Below, piece after piece: positions 37,922 through 45,474 of a stretch of DNA of 64,000 nucleotides. The number at the start of each line of letters is the position of its first letter. The stretch's first letter is position 1. Origin of the DNA: Sedimenticola thiotaurini (GTDB lineage Bacteria > Pseudomonadota > Gammaproteobacteria > Chromatiales > Chromatiaceae); assembly GCA_007713595.1 (NCBI GenBank), contig VMRY01000003.1:1-64000 (forward strand), given 5' to 3'. The notes under the pieces are model-generated. The model made no database searches and had not been told where the DNA came from. It worked only from the letters and a program-made list of their open reading frames with translations. Position numbers and translations under genes: made by a program.

Positions 37922-39031
37922 TTGTATACCCAATGCCCCCACTGCCAAACCCTGTTTCGCATCAGTGCTGACCAGCTCAAGGCGGCGGCTGGCAAGGCTC
38001 ACTGTTGTCGCTGTGACCGCGTATTCAGCGCCCTGGACAATCTACGTGAACCTGATCGCGAAGAGGCGTGGCCAGAATCCCGCTTCATCGACGACCTCCC
38101 AGAACAGCAGAATCTCGAGCTACCCTTCGAGACAACGGACAGCGAGACAGTCCACCAGGACCTGCATAGCGGTCTAACGGACCTCCTCAAGGCGTTACAA
38201 ATTAAAGCAACGACACCTGAAGAGGCTGAGGTTACTGAGGATGAAAATGAGCAGATAGCGGTCGATGATGATCGCGATCCATTCGAACCAGCCTATGAGC
38301 TGAATGACAGTGAGATGGACAGTGTCCAGATCGGTCTGGACTCACTCTTTTGCGGCCCACTGTTAGCCGAAACTGAAGAGAACAGCAGAACCGAAGAGGA
38401 TTCTGCAATTGATGCAGACACCGAACCCAATGAGGAGCTGACTGCCGAAACAGAAGAAGCGGCCGGAGAAGCCCTGCCCTTCACCATCCCTGACAACCTG
38501 CCGGAACTTAAACCAACGGAACAGGAGGCACTCTCTTTATCTGACGCCCTCACGACAGCAAGCAGCCATAAAAAGGGCACGCTGGGCTGGTCCCTGCTCA
38601 TACTCCTCCTACTGATTGTCGCAGGCGGACAGCTCAGCTGGTTTGGCCGTGATCATCTATTGCAGTATCCCGCTGCGCGGCAACTGCTTGAGCAGGGCTG
38701 CGCGTTCATAAACTGCCAACTACCACCCCGTATTGATCCAAGCAAAATCGAAGTCGTATCCCGGTCCATCAGCAGCCACCCTGACTACGAGGGCATCCTG
38801 CTGGTGATGCTCACCCTGCGTAATCAGGCGAACTTTGAACAACCCTACCCCATACTCGAACTGAGCTTTCTGGACAGCACTGGGGCCTTGGTGGCGCGTC
38901 GCAGTTTTACTCCAGAAGTGTATCGCGGAACCAATGCCGGGCTGATCCAGCCCGGCATTCCAGAGTCTCTTCGCCTGGAACTGCAAGACCCCGGGGAAGA
39001 GGTCGTTGGATTCCAATTCGATTTTTACTGA
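37922..39031 (+). CDS. Zinc-ribbon/DUF3426 membrane protein
   Basis: A 369-residue protein that starts at TTG (37922) with the zinc ribbon YTQCPHCQTLFRISADQL...CCRC. A long acidic, low-complexity middle (about 60-205) follows, then one membrane helix (GWSLLILLLLIVAGGQLSWF) and a C-terminal DUF3426 domain with LVMLTLRNQANFEQPYPILEL. It is consistently found between prmA and dusB/fis in gammaproteobacteria. The function is unknown. The TTG start is favoured because it gives the family N-terminus, with GGGAC upstream. Confidence 0.88.
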   Translation: MYTQCPHCQTLFRISADQLKAAAGKAHCCRCDRVFSALDNLREPDREEAWPESRFIDDLPEQQNLELPFETTDSETVHQDLHSGLTDLLKALQIKATTPEEAEVTEDENEQIAVDDDRDPFEPAYELNDSEMDSVQIGLDSLFCGPLLAETEENSRTEEDSAIDADTEPNEELTAETEEAAGEALPFTIPDNLPELKPTEQEALSLSDALTTASSHKKGTLGWSLLILLLLIVAGGQLSWFGRDHLLQYPAARQLLEQGCAFINCQLPPRIDPSKIEVVSRSISSHPDYEGILLVMLTLRNQANFEQPYPILELSFLDSTGALVARRSFTPEVYRGTNAGLIQPGIPESLRLELQDPGEEVVGFQFDFY

Positions 39032-39109
39032 CTTGTTCCTGTCAATGGATCGTCGTAACATACTGCCCCCGTTCGACGATCTCTTTCATACCAACAGACC
39101 CTAACAGCA

Positions 39110-40096
39110 ATGCATATTGGCCCATACCAACTGGATAACAATCTGCTGGTTGCCCCAATGGCTGGAGTCACTGACCGGCCGTTCCGCCAACTCTGCCGCC
39201 AATTGGGGGCAGGCATGGCCGTGTCTGAGATGATCTCATCCAACTCTTCCCTACGTGGAACAAGAAAAACCGTCAAGCGACTCGATTTTGAAGGTGAACC
39301 TGGCCCGATCTCGGTACAGATTCTCGGCGCAGACCCAAAGACCATGGCGGAGGCGGCCAAGGTCAACGTGGGGCACGGCGCACAGATCATTGATATCAAT
39401 ATGGGCTGCCCGGCAAAAAAGGTCTGCAAGGTTGCAGCTGGTTCTGCTCTGCTAACAGACCCCGCGCTGGTCAGAAAAATACTCGAATCCGTTGTTCAGG
39501 CGGTCGATGTGCCGGTTACACTGAAAATTAGGACAGGCTGGGACCAAGCCAACAGAAATGGCTTGGAAATCGCCCGCATCGCAGAAGCAAGTGGCATACA
39601 GGCACTCGCCATTCATGGCCGCACAAGGGCTTGCGGTTACTCCGGCAATGCGGAATATGAGACGATCAGCTCCATCAAACAGGCGCTTTCAATTCCCATC
39701 ATAGCCAACGGCGATATCGACTCCCCGGAAAAAGCAAAAAAGGTGCTGGAACTGACCGGCGCCGATGCTATTATGATCGGCCGGGCAGCCCAAGGCAGAC
39801 CCTGGATCTTCAGCGAAATCTCTCACTACCTGAAAACAGGGGAAAAACATTCCGCTCCCCAACCAGGGTGGATTCGCGATATCCTATTAGGGCACTTGGA
39901 GAATCTGTACGCGTTTTATGGCGAGTTTCAGGGGGTGCGCATAGCACGAAAACATATCGCCTGGTACAGCAAGACCCAACCGGGAGGGGCGCTCTTCAGA
40001 CAGCGCATAAATACAACCGACTCAACGGAAAAACAAAAAGCCCTGATCACCGAGTTCTTCGATCAGTTGGCAATAAATCAGGAGCGGGCAGCATGA
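39110..40096 (+). CDS. dusB: tRNA-dihydrouridine synthase B
   Basis: FMN enzyme that reduces specific uridines in tRNA. MAGVTDRPFRQLCRQLGAG opens the TIM barrel, INMGCPAKKVCKVAAGSALL contains the catalytic Cys, and IHGRTRACGYSG, IPIIANGDI and IMIGRAAQGRPWIF are FMN-binding motifs. Length 328 is normal. It overlaps fis by ATGA, the same dusB-fis operon as E. coli. Confidence 0.97.
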   Translation: MHIGPYQLDNNLLVAPMAGVTDRPFRQLCRQLGAGMAVSEMISSNSSLRGTRKTVKRLDFEGEPGPISVQILGADPKTMAEAAKVNVGHGAQIIDINMGCPAKKVCKVAAGSALLTDPALVRKILESVVQAVDVPVTLKIRTGWDQANRNGLEIARIAEASGIQALAIHGRTRACGYSGNAEYETISSIKQALSIPIIANGDIDSPEKAKKVLELTGADAIMIGRAAQGRPWIFSEISHYLKTGEKHSAPQPGWIRDILLGHLENLYAFYGEFQGVRIARKHIAWYSKTQPGGALFRQRINTTDSTEKQKALITEFFDQLAINQERAA

Positions 40097-40389
40097 CCAT
40101 GGAAGCCATATCGGCACAAGAATCAAACAAACCGCAGTTTTCTGTGGCAAAGAACAAGGCGACAGAACCTCTGCGAGAATGTGTCCGTAGCGCCCTGTCC
40201 GGGTACTTCAAGCAGCTTGATGGACACAGCACGGCCAATATATACCAGATGGTATTGGCTGAAGTGGAGCAGCCCTTACTGGAAACTGTAATGACCCATA
40301 CTGAGGGCAACCAGACCCGTGCCGCAGAAATTCTCGGCATCAGTCGCAGCACTCTCAGAAAAAAACTGGCCCTGTACGATCTCGATTGA
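40093..40389 (+). CDS. fis: Nucleoid-associated protein Fis
   Basis: A small homodimeric DNA-bending protein that activates stable RNA promoters, here perhaps including the tRNA-tuf promoter at 559-587. The 98 residues match E. coli Fis (98). The N-terminal LRECVRSALSGYFKQLDGH and the C-terminal helix-turn-helix NQTRAAEILGISRSTLRKKL are diagnostic. AGGAG lies about 9 bases before the ATG at 40093, which overlaps the dusB stop; a second ATG follows at 40099. Confidence 0.97.
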   Translation: MTMEAISAQESNKPQFSVAKNKATEPLRECVRSALSGYFKQLDGHSTANIYQMVLAEVEQPLLETVMTHTEGNQTRAAEILGISRSTLRKKLALYDLD

Positions 40390-40429
40390 ACCTATCGACG
40401 CTATCGACAGACCACTTGAATAAACATCC

Positions 40430-40453
40430 AAACGCGGCCCAGTGGCCGCGTTT
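40430..40453 (+). terminator. Likely terminator after fis
   Basis: AAACGCGGCC, loop CAGT and GGCCGCGTTT form a perfect 10-bp stem 41 bases after the fis stop. The T run is short (TTT then CC), so termination may be partial, and purH starts 34 bases later. Confidence 0.7.
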
Positions 40454-40486
40454 CCATTAACATCCAGCAAAAGCAGGATCAGGACA

Positions 40487-42046
40487 ATGACAGCGATAAC
40501 CCGAGCCCTCATCAGCGTCTCAGACAAGACCGGCATCGTCGAGTTTGCCCAAGCGCTTCAACAGCGCGGCATTGAAATTCTCTCAACCGGTGGCACCGCC
40601 CGCCTGCTGAGCGAAAAAAATATTCCGGTCACAGAAGTTTCCCAACATACCGGATTTCCCGAGATGATGGACGGACGGGTCAAGACCCTGCATCCGAAGA
40701 TCCACGGCGGCATCCTGGGTCGACGCGGCATTGATGATGCGGTCATGCAAGCCAATGAGATTGCCCCAATCGACATGATCGTGGTTAATCTTTATCCATT
40801 TGAGCAAACAGTCGCCAATCCAGATTGCGATCTGCCGACAGCCATTGAGAACATCGACATCGGTGGCCCAACGATGCTCCGCGCCGCTGCGAAAAATCAT
40901 AAAGATGTCACCGTCATTGTTGACGCCGAAGACTATGCGCGTGTTCTGGAAGAGATGGATCAAAATAGCGGCGCAGTATCTGCCGCAACCCGGTTTGATT
41001 TGGCAGTAAAGACATTTGAGCATACTTCAAATTATGATGGCGCAATTGCCAACTATCTGGGCTGCCGCCTGCAAGCGGAGACCACCGACTTTCCCCGCAC
41101 CATTAACCTGCAGTATCGCCAGGTACAGACTATGCGCTATGGTGAGAATCCCCACCAGAAAGCGGCCTTCTTCGTTGAGCGGAACCAAACCGAGGCCTGC
41201 ATCTCTACAGCAACTCAGCTGCAGGGCAAAGAGCTCTCTTACAACAACATTGCCGACACCGATGCCGCCCTGGAGTGCGTCAAGCAGTTCCATGAGGCCC
41301 CTGCCTGCGTCATTGTCAAACACGCCAATCCCTGTGGCGTAGCATTTGGCAGCAACCTGACTGAGGCCTATGACCGCGCCTTCAGCACTGACCCAGAATC
41401 CGCTTTTGGCGGCATCATTGCCGTTAACCAGGAGCTGGATGGCGCAACCGCACAGGCCATTGTTGATCGGCAGTTTGTCGAGGTCATCATTGCACCCAGC
41501 GTATCCCAGCAGGCCATTGCCATTATTGCCGAAAAGAAAAATGTCCGTCTGCTGGTCTGTGGTGAGTGGAATAAAGAGACACTGCATCGCTTTGATCTGA
41601 AGCGGGTTAATGGCGGTTTATTGGTACAGGATGCCGACCTGCAACTGCATAACGAACTGAAGGTTGTGACCAAACGCGCGCCAACAGAAAAAGAGATGGA
41701 GGATCTGCTGTTCACCTGGCGGATCGCCAAGTTTGTAAAATCCAACGCCATTGTTTACGGCAATAACGGCATGACCATTGGTGTTGGCGCGGGCCAAATG
41801 AGTCGCGTTAACTCTGCACGCATTGCGGGCATCAAGGCTGAGCACGCCGGCCTGGTTGTGCCAGGTTCAGTGATGGCCTCTGACGCCTTCTTCCCGTTCC
41901 GTGATGGTTTGGATAACGCCGCCGAGGCAGGCATCCGCGCCGTCATACAGCCGGGTGGCTCGATGCGCGACGACGAGGTGATTGCTGCAGCCGACGAACA
42001 TGATATCGCCATGGTGTTCACTGGCATGCGTCACTTCCGCCACTAA
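40487..42046 (+). CDS. purH: Bifunctional AICAR transformylase/IMP cyclohydrolase
   Basis: Last two steps of purine synthesis to IMP. The N-terminal cyclohydrolase domain begins [18 protein letters not shown], with STGGTARLL and [13 protein letters not shown]. The transformylase domain has [21 protein letters not shown] and [14 protein letters not shown]. Length 519 is slightly shorter than the E. coli enzyme (529). The chosen ATG at 40487 has AGGA upstream; the frame extends to 40442 through the terminator hairpin, so earlier starts are unlikely. Confidence 0.97.
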   Translation: MTAITRALISVSDKTGIVEFAQALQQRGIEILSTGGTARLLSEKNIPVTEVSQHTGFPEMMDGRVKTLHPKIHGGILGRRGIDDAVMQANEIAPIDMIVVNLYPFEQTVANPDCDLPTAIENIDIGGPTMLRAAAKNHKDVTVIVDAEDYARVLEEMDQNSGAVSAATRFDLAVKTFEHTSNYDGAIANYLGCRLQAETTDFPRTINLQYRQVQTMRYGENPHQKAAFFVERNQTEACISTATQLQGKELSYNNIADTDAALECVKQFHEAPACVIVKHANPCGVAFGSNLTEAYDRAFSTDPESAFGGIIAVNQELDGATAQAIVDRQFVEVIIAPSVSQQAIAIIAEKKNVRLLVCGEWNKETLHRFDLKRVNGGLLVQDADLQLHNELKVVTKRAPTEKEMEDLLFTWRIAKFVKSNAIVYGNNGMTIGVGAGQMSRVNSARIAGIKAEHAGLVVPGSVMASDAFFPFRDGLDNAAEAGIRAVIQPGGSMRDDEVIAAADEHDIAMVFTGMRHFRH

Positions 42047-42102
42047 ACCGACGAAACCTGAGCGCCTCCGAATGGGGGCGCTCACATCGACCAAGCATCT
42101 TC

Positions 42103-42879
42103 ATGAGCATACATCCCACAGCCATAATTGATGAGAGCGCCCAACTGCACGGCAGCGTCGTGGTTGGTCCCTATTCAATTATTGATGCCGATGTCGTCAT
42201 TGGAGCAAATTGCCGGATAGAGAGCAGTGTGCGGATATTCCAGGGCACACAGCTGGGCGAAAACAATCGCGTCTGTCATGGCGCGCTCCTCGGCTGCGAA
42301 CCTCAGGACCTGGGATTCTCTCCTGAAAAGAGTCGTCCGTTACTGATCGGCAACAATAATCACTTCAAGGAAGGTGTCAACATCAGTCGAGGCGTCAAGA
42401 CAGAGGGCGGCACCCAGATTGGTAATAATAACTACTTCATGTGCGGCTTTCACGCCGGACATGATTGTCGGCTTGGTAATCACAATGTATTCGGGCCAAA
42501 CAGTGCTGTTGCCGGCCATGTCGAGTTTGGTGATCGCATCTTTATCTCCGGACTGGTAGCCATACACCAGTTCTGCTTTATTGGTGACTACGCCATGATT
42601 GCCGGCTGTGCCAAAGTGGTTAAGGACATCCCTCCCTACGTCACTTGTGATGGCAACCCTGCACGTATTGTTGGCCTCAACAGCGTTGGACTCAGACGAG
42701 CCGGCATCAGCACCAGCCACAGGGCGGCCATCAAGCAGACTTATAAAACAATCTATCACGCCGATCTGAATATCAGTCAGGCTCTGGCGGCATTAAAGAG
42801 CTCAGACCCGATAGATGAGACCGACCTGATTATCCGATTCTTCGAACAGAGCGCCCGGGGCGTCACCGCCCACCGCTAA
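42103..42879 (+). CDS. lpxA: LpxA-family acyl-[ACP]-UDP-N-acetylglucosamine O-acyltransferase, unusual location
   Basis: Left-handed beta-helix acyltransferase of the LpxA family (258 residues; E. coli 262), the first step of lipid A synthesis. Hexapeptide repeats fill residues 1-180. GCEPQDLGF, the catalytic His region FHAGHDCRLGNH, AGHVEFGD, IHQFCFIG and DGNPARIVGLNSVGLRR are conserved. The usual INRGT is ISRGV here. It lies between purH and purD rather than beside lpxD-fabZ-lpxB, so it may be a second copy with different acyl or sugar preference. This cannot be decided from sequence alone. Confidence 0.8.
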   Translation: MSIHPTAIIDESAQLHGSVVVGPYSIIDADVVIGANCRIESSVRIFQGTQLGENNRVCHGALLGCEPQDLGFSPEKSRPLLIGNNNHFKEGVNISRGVKTEGGTQIGNNNYFMCGFHAGHDCRLGNHNVFGPNSAVAGHVEFGDRIFISGLVAIHQFCFIGDYAMIAGCAKVVKDIPPYVTCDGNPARIVGLNSVGLRRAGISTSHRAAIKQTYKTIYHADLNISQALAALKSSDPIDETDLIIRFFEQSARGVTAHR

Positions 42880-42928
42880 ACGAAGGGTTACAACTTCCTA
42901 CTCAAGCAATAAACCAAGGCAATTCACC

Positions 42929-44218
42929 ATGAACATCCTGATTATTGGCGGCGGCGGACGGGAACACGCCCTGGCCTGGAAGGCCGCCCAATCACCATTA
43001 GCAGACAAGATCTATCTGGCCCCCGGAAACGCCGGAACCGCCCTTGAACCGGGCATGGAGAATATTCCGATTGGCGTTGAGGATATTGATGCCCTGGTGA
43101 ACTTTGCAAAAAACCAGCAGATCGGCCTGACCATCGTTGGGCCCGAAGCCCCCCTGGTACTTGGCGTTGTTGATGCCTTCACCGCTGCCGGCCTGAACTG
43201 TTTTGGCCCCACCCAGGGTGCCGCCCAACTGGAAGGCTCCAAGGCATTCACCAAGGATTTCCTGGCACGGCATAACATACCCACAGCGGCCTATGGCAAC
43301 TTTACTGATATTAACGAGGCGCTGGCTTACCTGCATCAAGTCGGCGTGCCGATAGTAATCAAGGCCGACGGACTGGCCGCAGGCAAAGGCGTTATCATCG
43401 CTACCGAGATGGCAGACGCCGAAGCGACCGTGCGCGACATGCTCTCCGGCAACAGCTTCGGGGAAGCCGGCCATCGCGTGGTGATCGAAGAGTTCCTGAC
43501 CGGCGAAGAGGCCAGCTTCATCGTCATGGTGGATGGCGAACATATCCTGCCAATGGCAAGCTCCCAGGATCACAAAGCGCGGGACAATGGTGACAAAGGA
43601 CCAAATACCGGCGGCATGGGTGCTTATTCACCGGCGCCGGTAGTCACCCCGCAGATGCATGAGCGGATCATGAACGAAGTGATCATTCCCACGGTCAAGG
43701 GCATGGCCGCGGAAGGGCTGCCTTATACCGGCTTCCTCTATGCCGGGGTGATGATTAATGCCACAGGTATACCCAAGGTACTGGAGTACAACTGTCGCTT
43801 TGGCGATCCGGAGACGCAGCCCATTATGCTGCGCATGAAGTCAGACCTGGTCGCACACTGCCTGGCCGCCCTGCAAGGCTCACTGGATCAGGAAGAGACT
43901 GAGTGGGATCCGCGCGCCTCGCTGGGGGTGGTACTTGCAGCAGGGGGATACCCGGAAAACTACAACAAAGGCGACATTATCAGCGGACTGCCAACCACCC
44001 CAACCGCAGGCGAGAAGGTATTTCATGCCGGCACTGCCGAGAAAGAGGGTTCCGTGGTAACCGCCGGTGGCCGGGTATTGTGCGCTACCGCGTTGGGCAA
44101 CAGCGTAGCCGAGGCACAACAGCGGGCCTACGCACTGACCCGGCAGATCAGTTGGGATGGCGTCTATTACAGAACCGATATTGGCTACCGTGCGGTTGCA
44201 CGCGAGCAAACAGAGTAA
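42929..44218 (+). CDS. purD: Phosphoribosylamine-glycine ligase
   Basis: ATP-grasp enzyme of purine synthesis (GAR synthetase). MNILIIGGGGREHALAWKAA is the N-terminal domain, VIKADGLAAGKGVIIA is the ATP-grasp loop, GGMGAYSPAPVV and LEYNCRFGDPETQ are family motifs. Length 429 matches E. coli. It forms the purH-(lpxA-like)-purD group. Confidence 0.98.
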   Translation: MNILIIGGGGREHALAWKAAQSPLADKIYLAPGNAGTALEPGMENIPIGVEDIDALVNFAKNQQIGLTIVGPEAPLVLGVVDAFTAAGLNCFGPTQGAAQLEGSKAFTKDFLARHNIPTAAYGNFTDINEALAYLHQVGVPIVIKADGLAAGKGVIIATEMADAEATVRDMLSGNSFGEAGHRVVIEEFLTGEEASFIVMVDGEHILPMASSQDHKARDNGDKGPNTGGMGAYSPAPVVTPQMHERIMNEVIIPTVKGMAAEGLPYTGFLYAGVMINATGIPKVLEYNCRFGDPETQPIMLRMKSDLVAHCLAALQGSLDQEETEWDPRASLGVVLAAGGYPENYNKGDIISGLPTTPTAGEKVFHAGTAEKEGSVVTAGGRVLCATALGNSVAEAQQRAYALTRQISWDGVYYRTDIGYRAVAREQTE

Positions 44219-44231
44219 CTTACCCGTCAAG

Positions 44232-44252
44232 CCCTCCCCTGCGGGAGGGTTT
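44232..44252. terminator. Terminator hairpin between purD and amgK-like gene
   Basis: CCCTCCC, loop CTGC and GGGAGGG are followed by TTT on the plus strand, 13 bases after the purD stop and abutting the stop of the convergent kinase gene. Confidence 0.75.
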
Positions 44253-45246
44253 ACAATGACGGCAACACGCGCTGCCTGATCAGTTCACCCAGGCCTGAGA
44301 TCTCCGGATAGCGTTCAGCCACTTCCACGATATAGCCCAACGTCCTGGGTATATCACCCAGATACCCCGGCTTGGCATCTCGATGTTTCAAGCGGGCAAA
44401 GATGCCGCTCGCCTTGAGATGCCGCTGCACGCCCATGAGATCAAACCAGCGTAAAAAATGACTTTCATCCTGCTGTCTTAGAATGCCTGACTGAACGGCC
44501 AACTGGTAATAGCCCATCGCCCACTCCCTCACCTGCGTCTCAGGCCAGGCGATATAACAATCCTTCAGTAGGGAGACCAGATCGTAGGTTACCGGTCCCA
44601 CCACTGCATCCTGAAAATCCAGGATACCCGGCGACGGCGAAGGGCTGACCAGCAAATTTCTACTGTGGTAATCACGATGGACACACACCTGGGGCTGTTC
44701 AAGCGCAGACTCAATCAGCAGTTCGTAACAGCGATCCAGCATGGCTTGTTCAGGCGCATCCAACGCCAACCCAAGATGAGTTCCCAGCAGCCATTCGTTG
44801 AACAACCTCATTTCGCGGGCGAGCAGTTCAGCATCATAGCGGGGCAATGTCTCGCTTGGGCCAACTGCCTGGATAACTGCCAGGGCCGCCAATGCATCAC
44901 CATACAAACGATCCGCCGTCTCACTCTCCAGCACATCCAGATAATGCGTGGAACCGAGGTCTTCCAGCAGAATAAAGCCTTGCTCCAGATCAGCTGCATA
45001 GACCTCCGGCACATGCAGTCCCAGTGAACCGAACTGCCCTGCCAACTCTACAAAAGGATGGCAATCTTCTCGATCAGGTGGCGCATCCATGACTATGCGG
45101 CTCTTCTCGCCATCCATCAGCACCCGAAAATAGCGCCTGAAGCTGGCATCATCCGAGGCCGCCTCAATCGCTACAGGACCCAACCCCAACGTGTCGGTCA
45201 GCCATACTTTCAGTAACTCTAATCTTTTCGGCATTACTCTATCCAT
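44251..45246 (-). CDS. amgK: AmgK-like sugar kinase (aminoglycoside phosphotransferase fold)
   Basis: A 331-residue kinase of the APH fold. In Pseudomonas the homologue encoded near lptD is AmgK, which phosphorylates the anomeric carbon of MurNAc/GlcNAc in cell-wall recycling. SDDASFRRYFRV is the N-lobe motif, FILLEDLGSTHYLD is the hinge, the catalytic loop is CVHRDYHSRNLLV and the metal Asp is in GILDFQDAVVGPVTYD. The start is one of ATG 45246 or 45234, or TTG 45267; I chose 45246. The usual partner murU is not adjacent. It diverges from lptD across a 228-bp gap. Confidence 0.85.
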   Translation of the reverse strand: MDRVMPKRLELLKVWLTDTLGLGPVAIEAASDDASFRRYFRVLMDGEKSRIVMDAPPDREDCHPFVELAGQFGSLGLHVPEVYAADLEQGFILLEDLGSTHYLDVLESETADRLYGDALAALAVIQAVGPSETLPRYDAELLAREMRLFNEWLLGTHLGLALDAPEQAMLDRCYELLIESALEQPQVCVHRDYHSRNLLVSPSPSPGILDFQDAVVGPVTYDLVSLLKDCYIAWPETQVREWAMGYYQLAVQSGILRQQDESHFLRWFDLMGVQRHLKASGIFARLKHRDAKPGYLGDIPRTLGYIVEVAERYPEISGLGELIRQRVLPSL

Positions 45247-45474
45247 TCGGTTCGTAACCCACTCCAAAGGACCTTGAAAAACGGTTACTTCTCCGATTTA
45301 AACCGGCCACGGCCATTGAAGAAAAGGCGATTCTATGCGATTTTATGCTGTTGTTGCCACGGCTTCTCTAAAAGAGCCTTCGGTACAGGCCGCCGGGGAG
45401 CGGCACAGGGCGTGGCAGCGGTGACGATGCCATGCTGATTTAAACAAAAACAGAACAATCTATAGAGACTCGCC

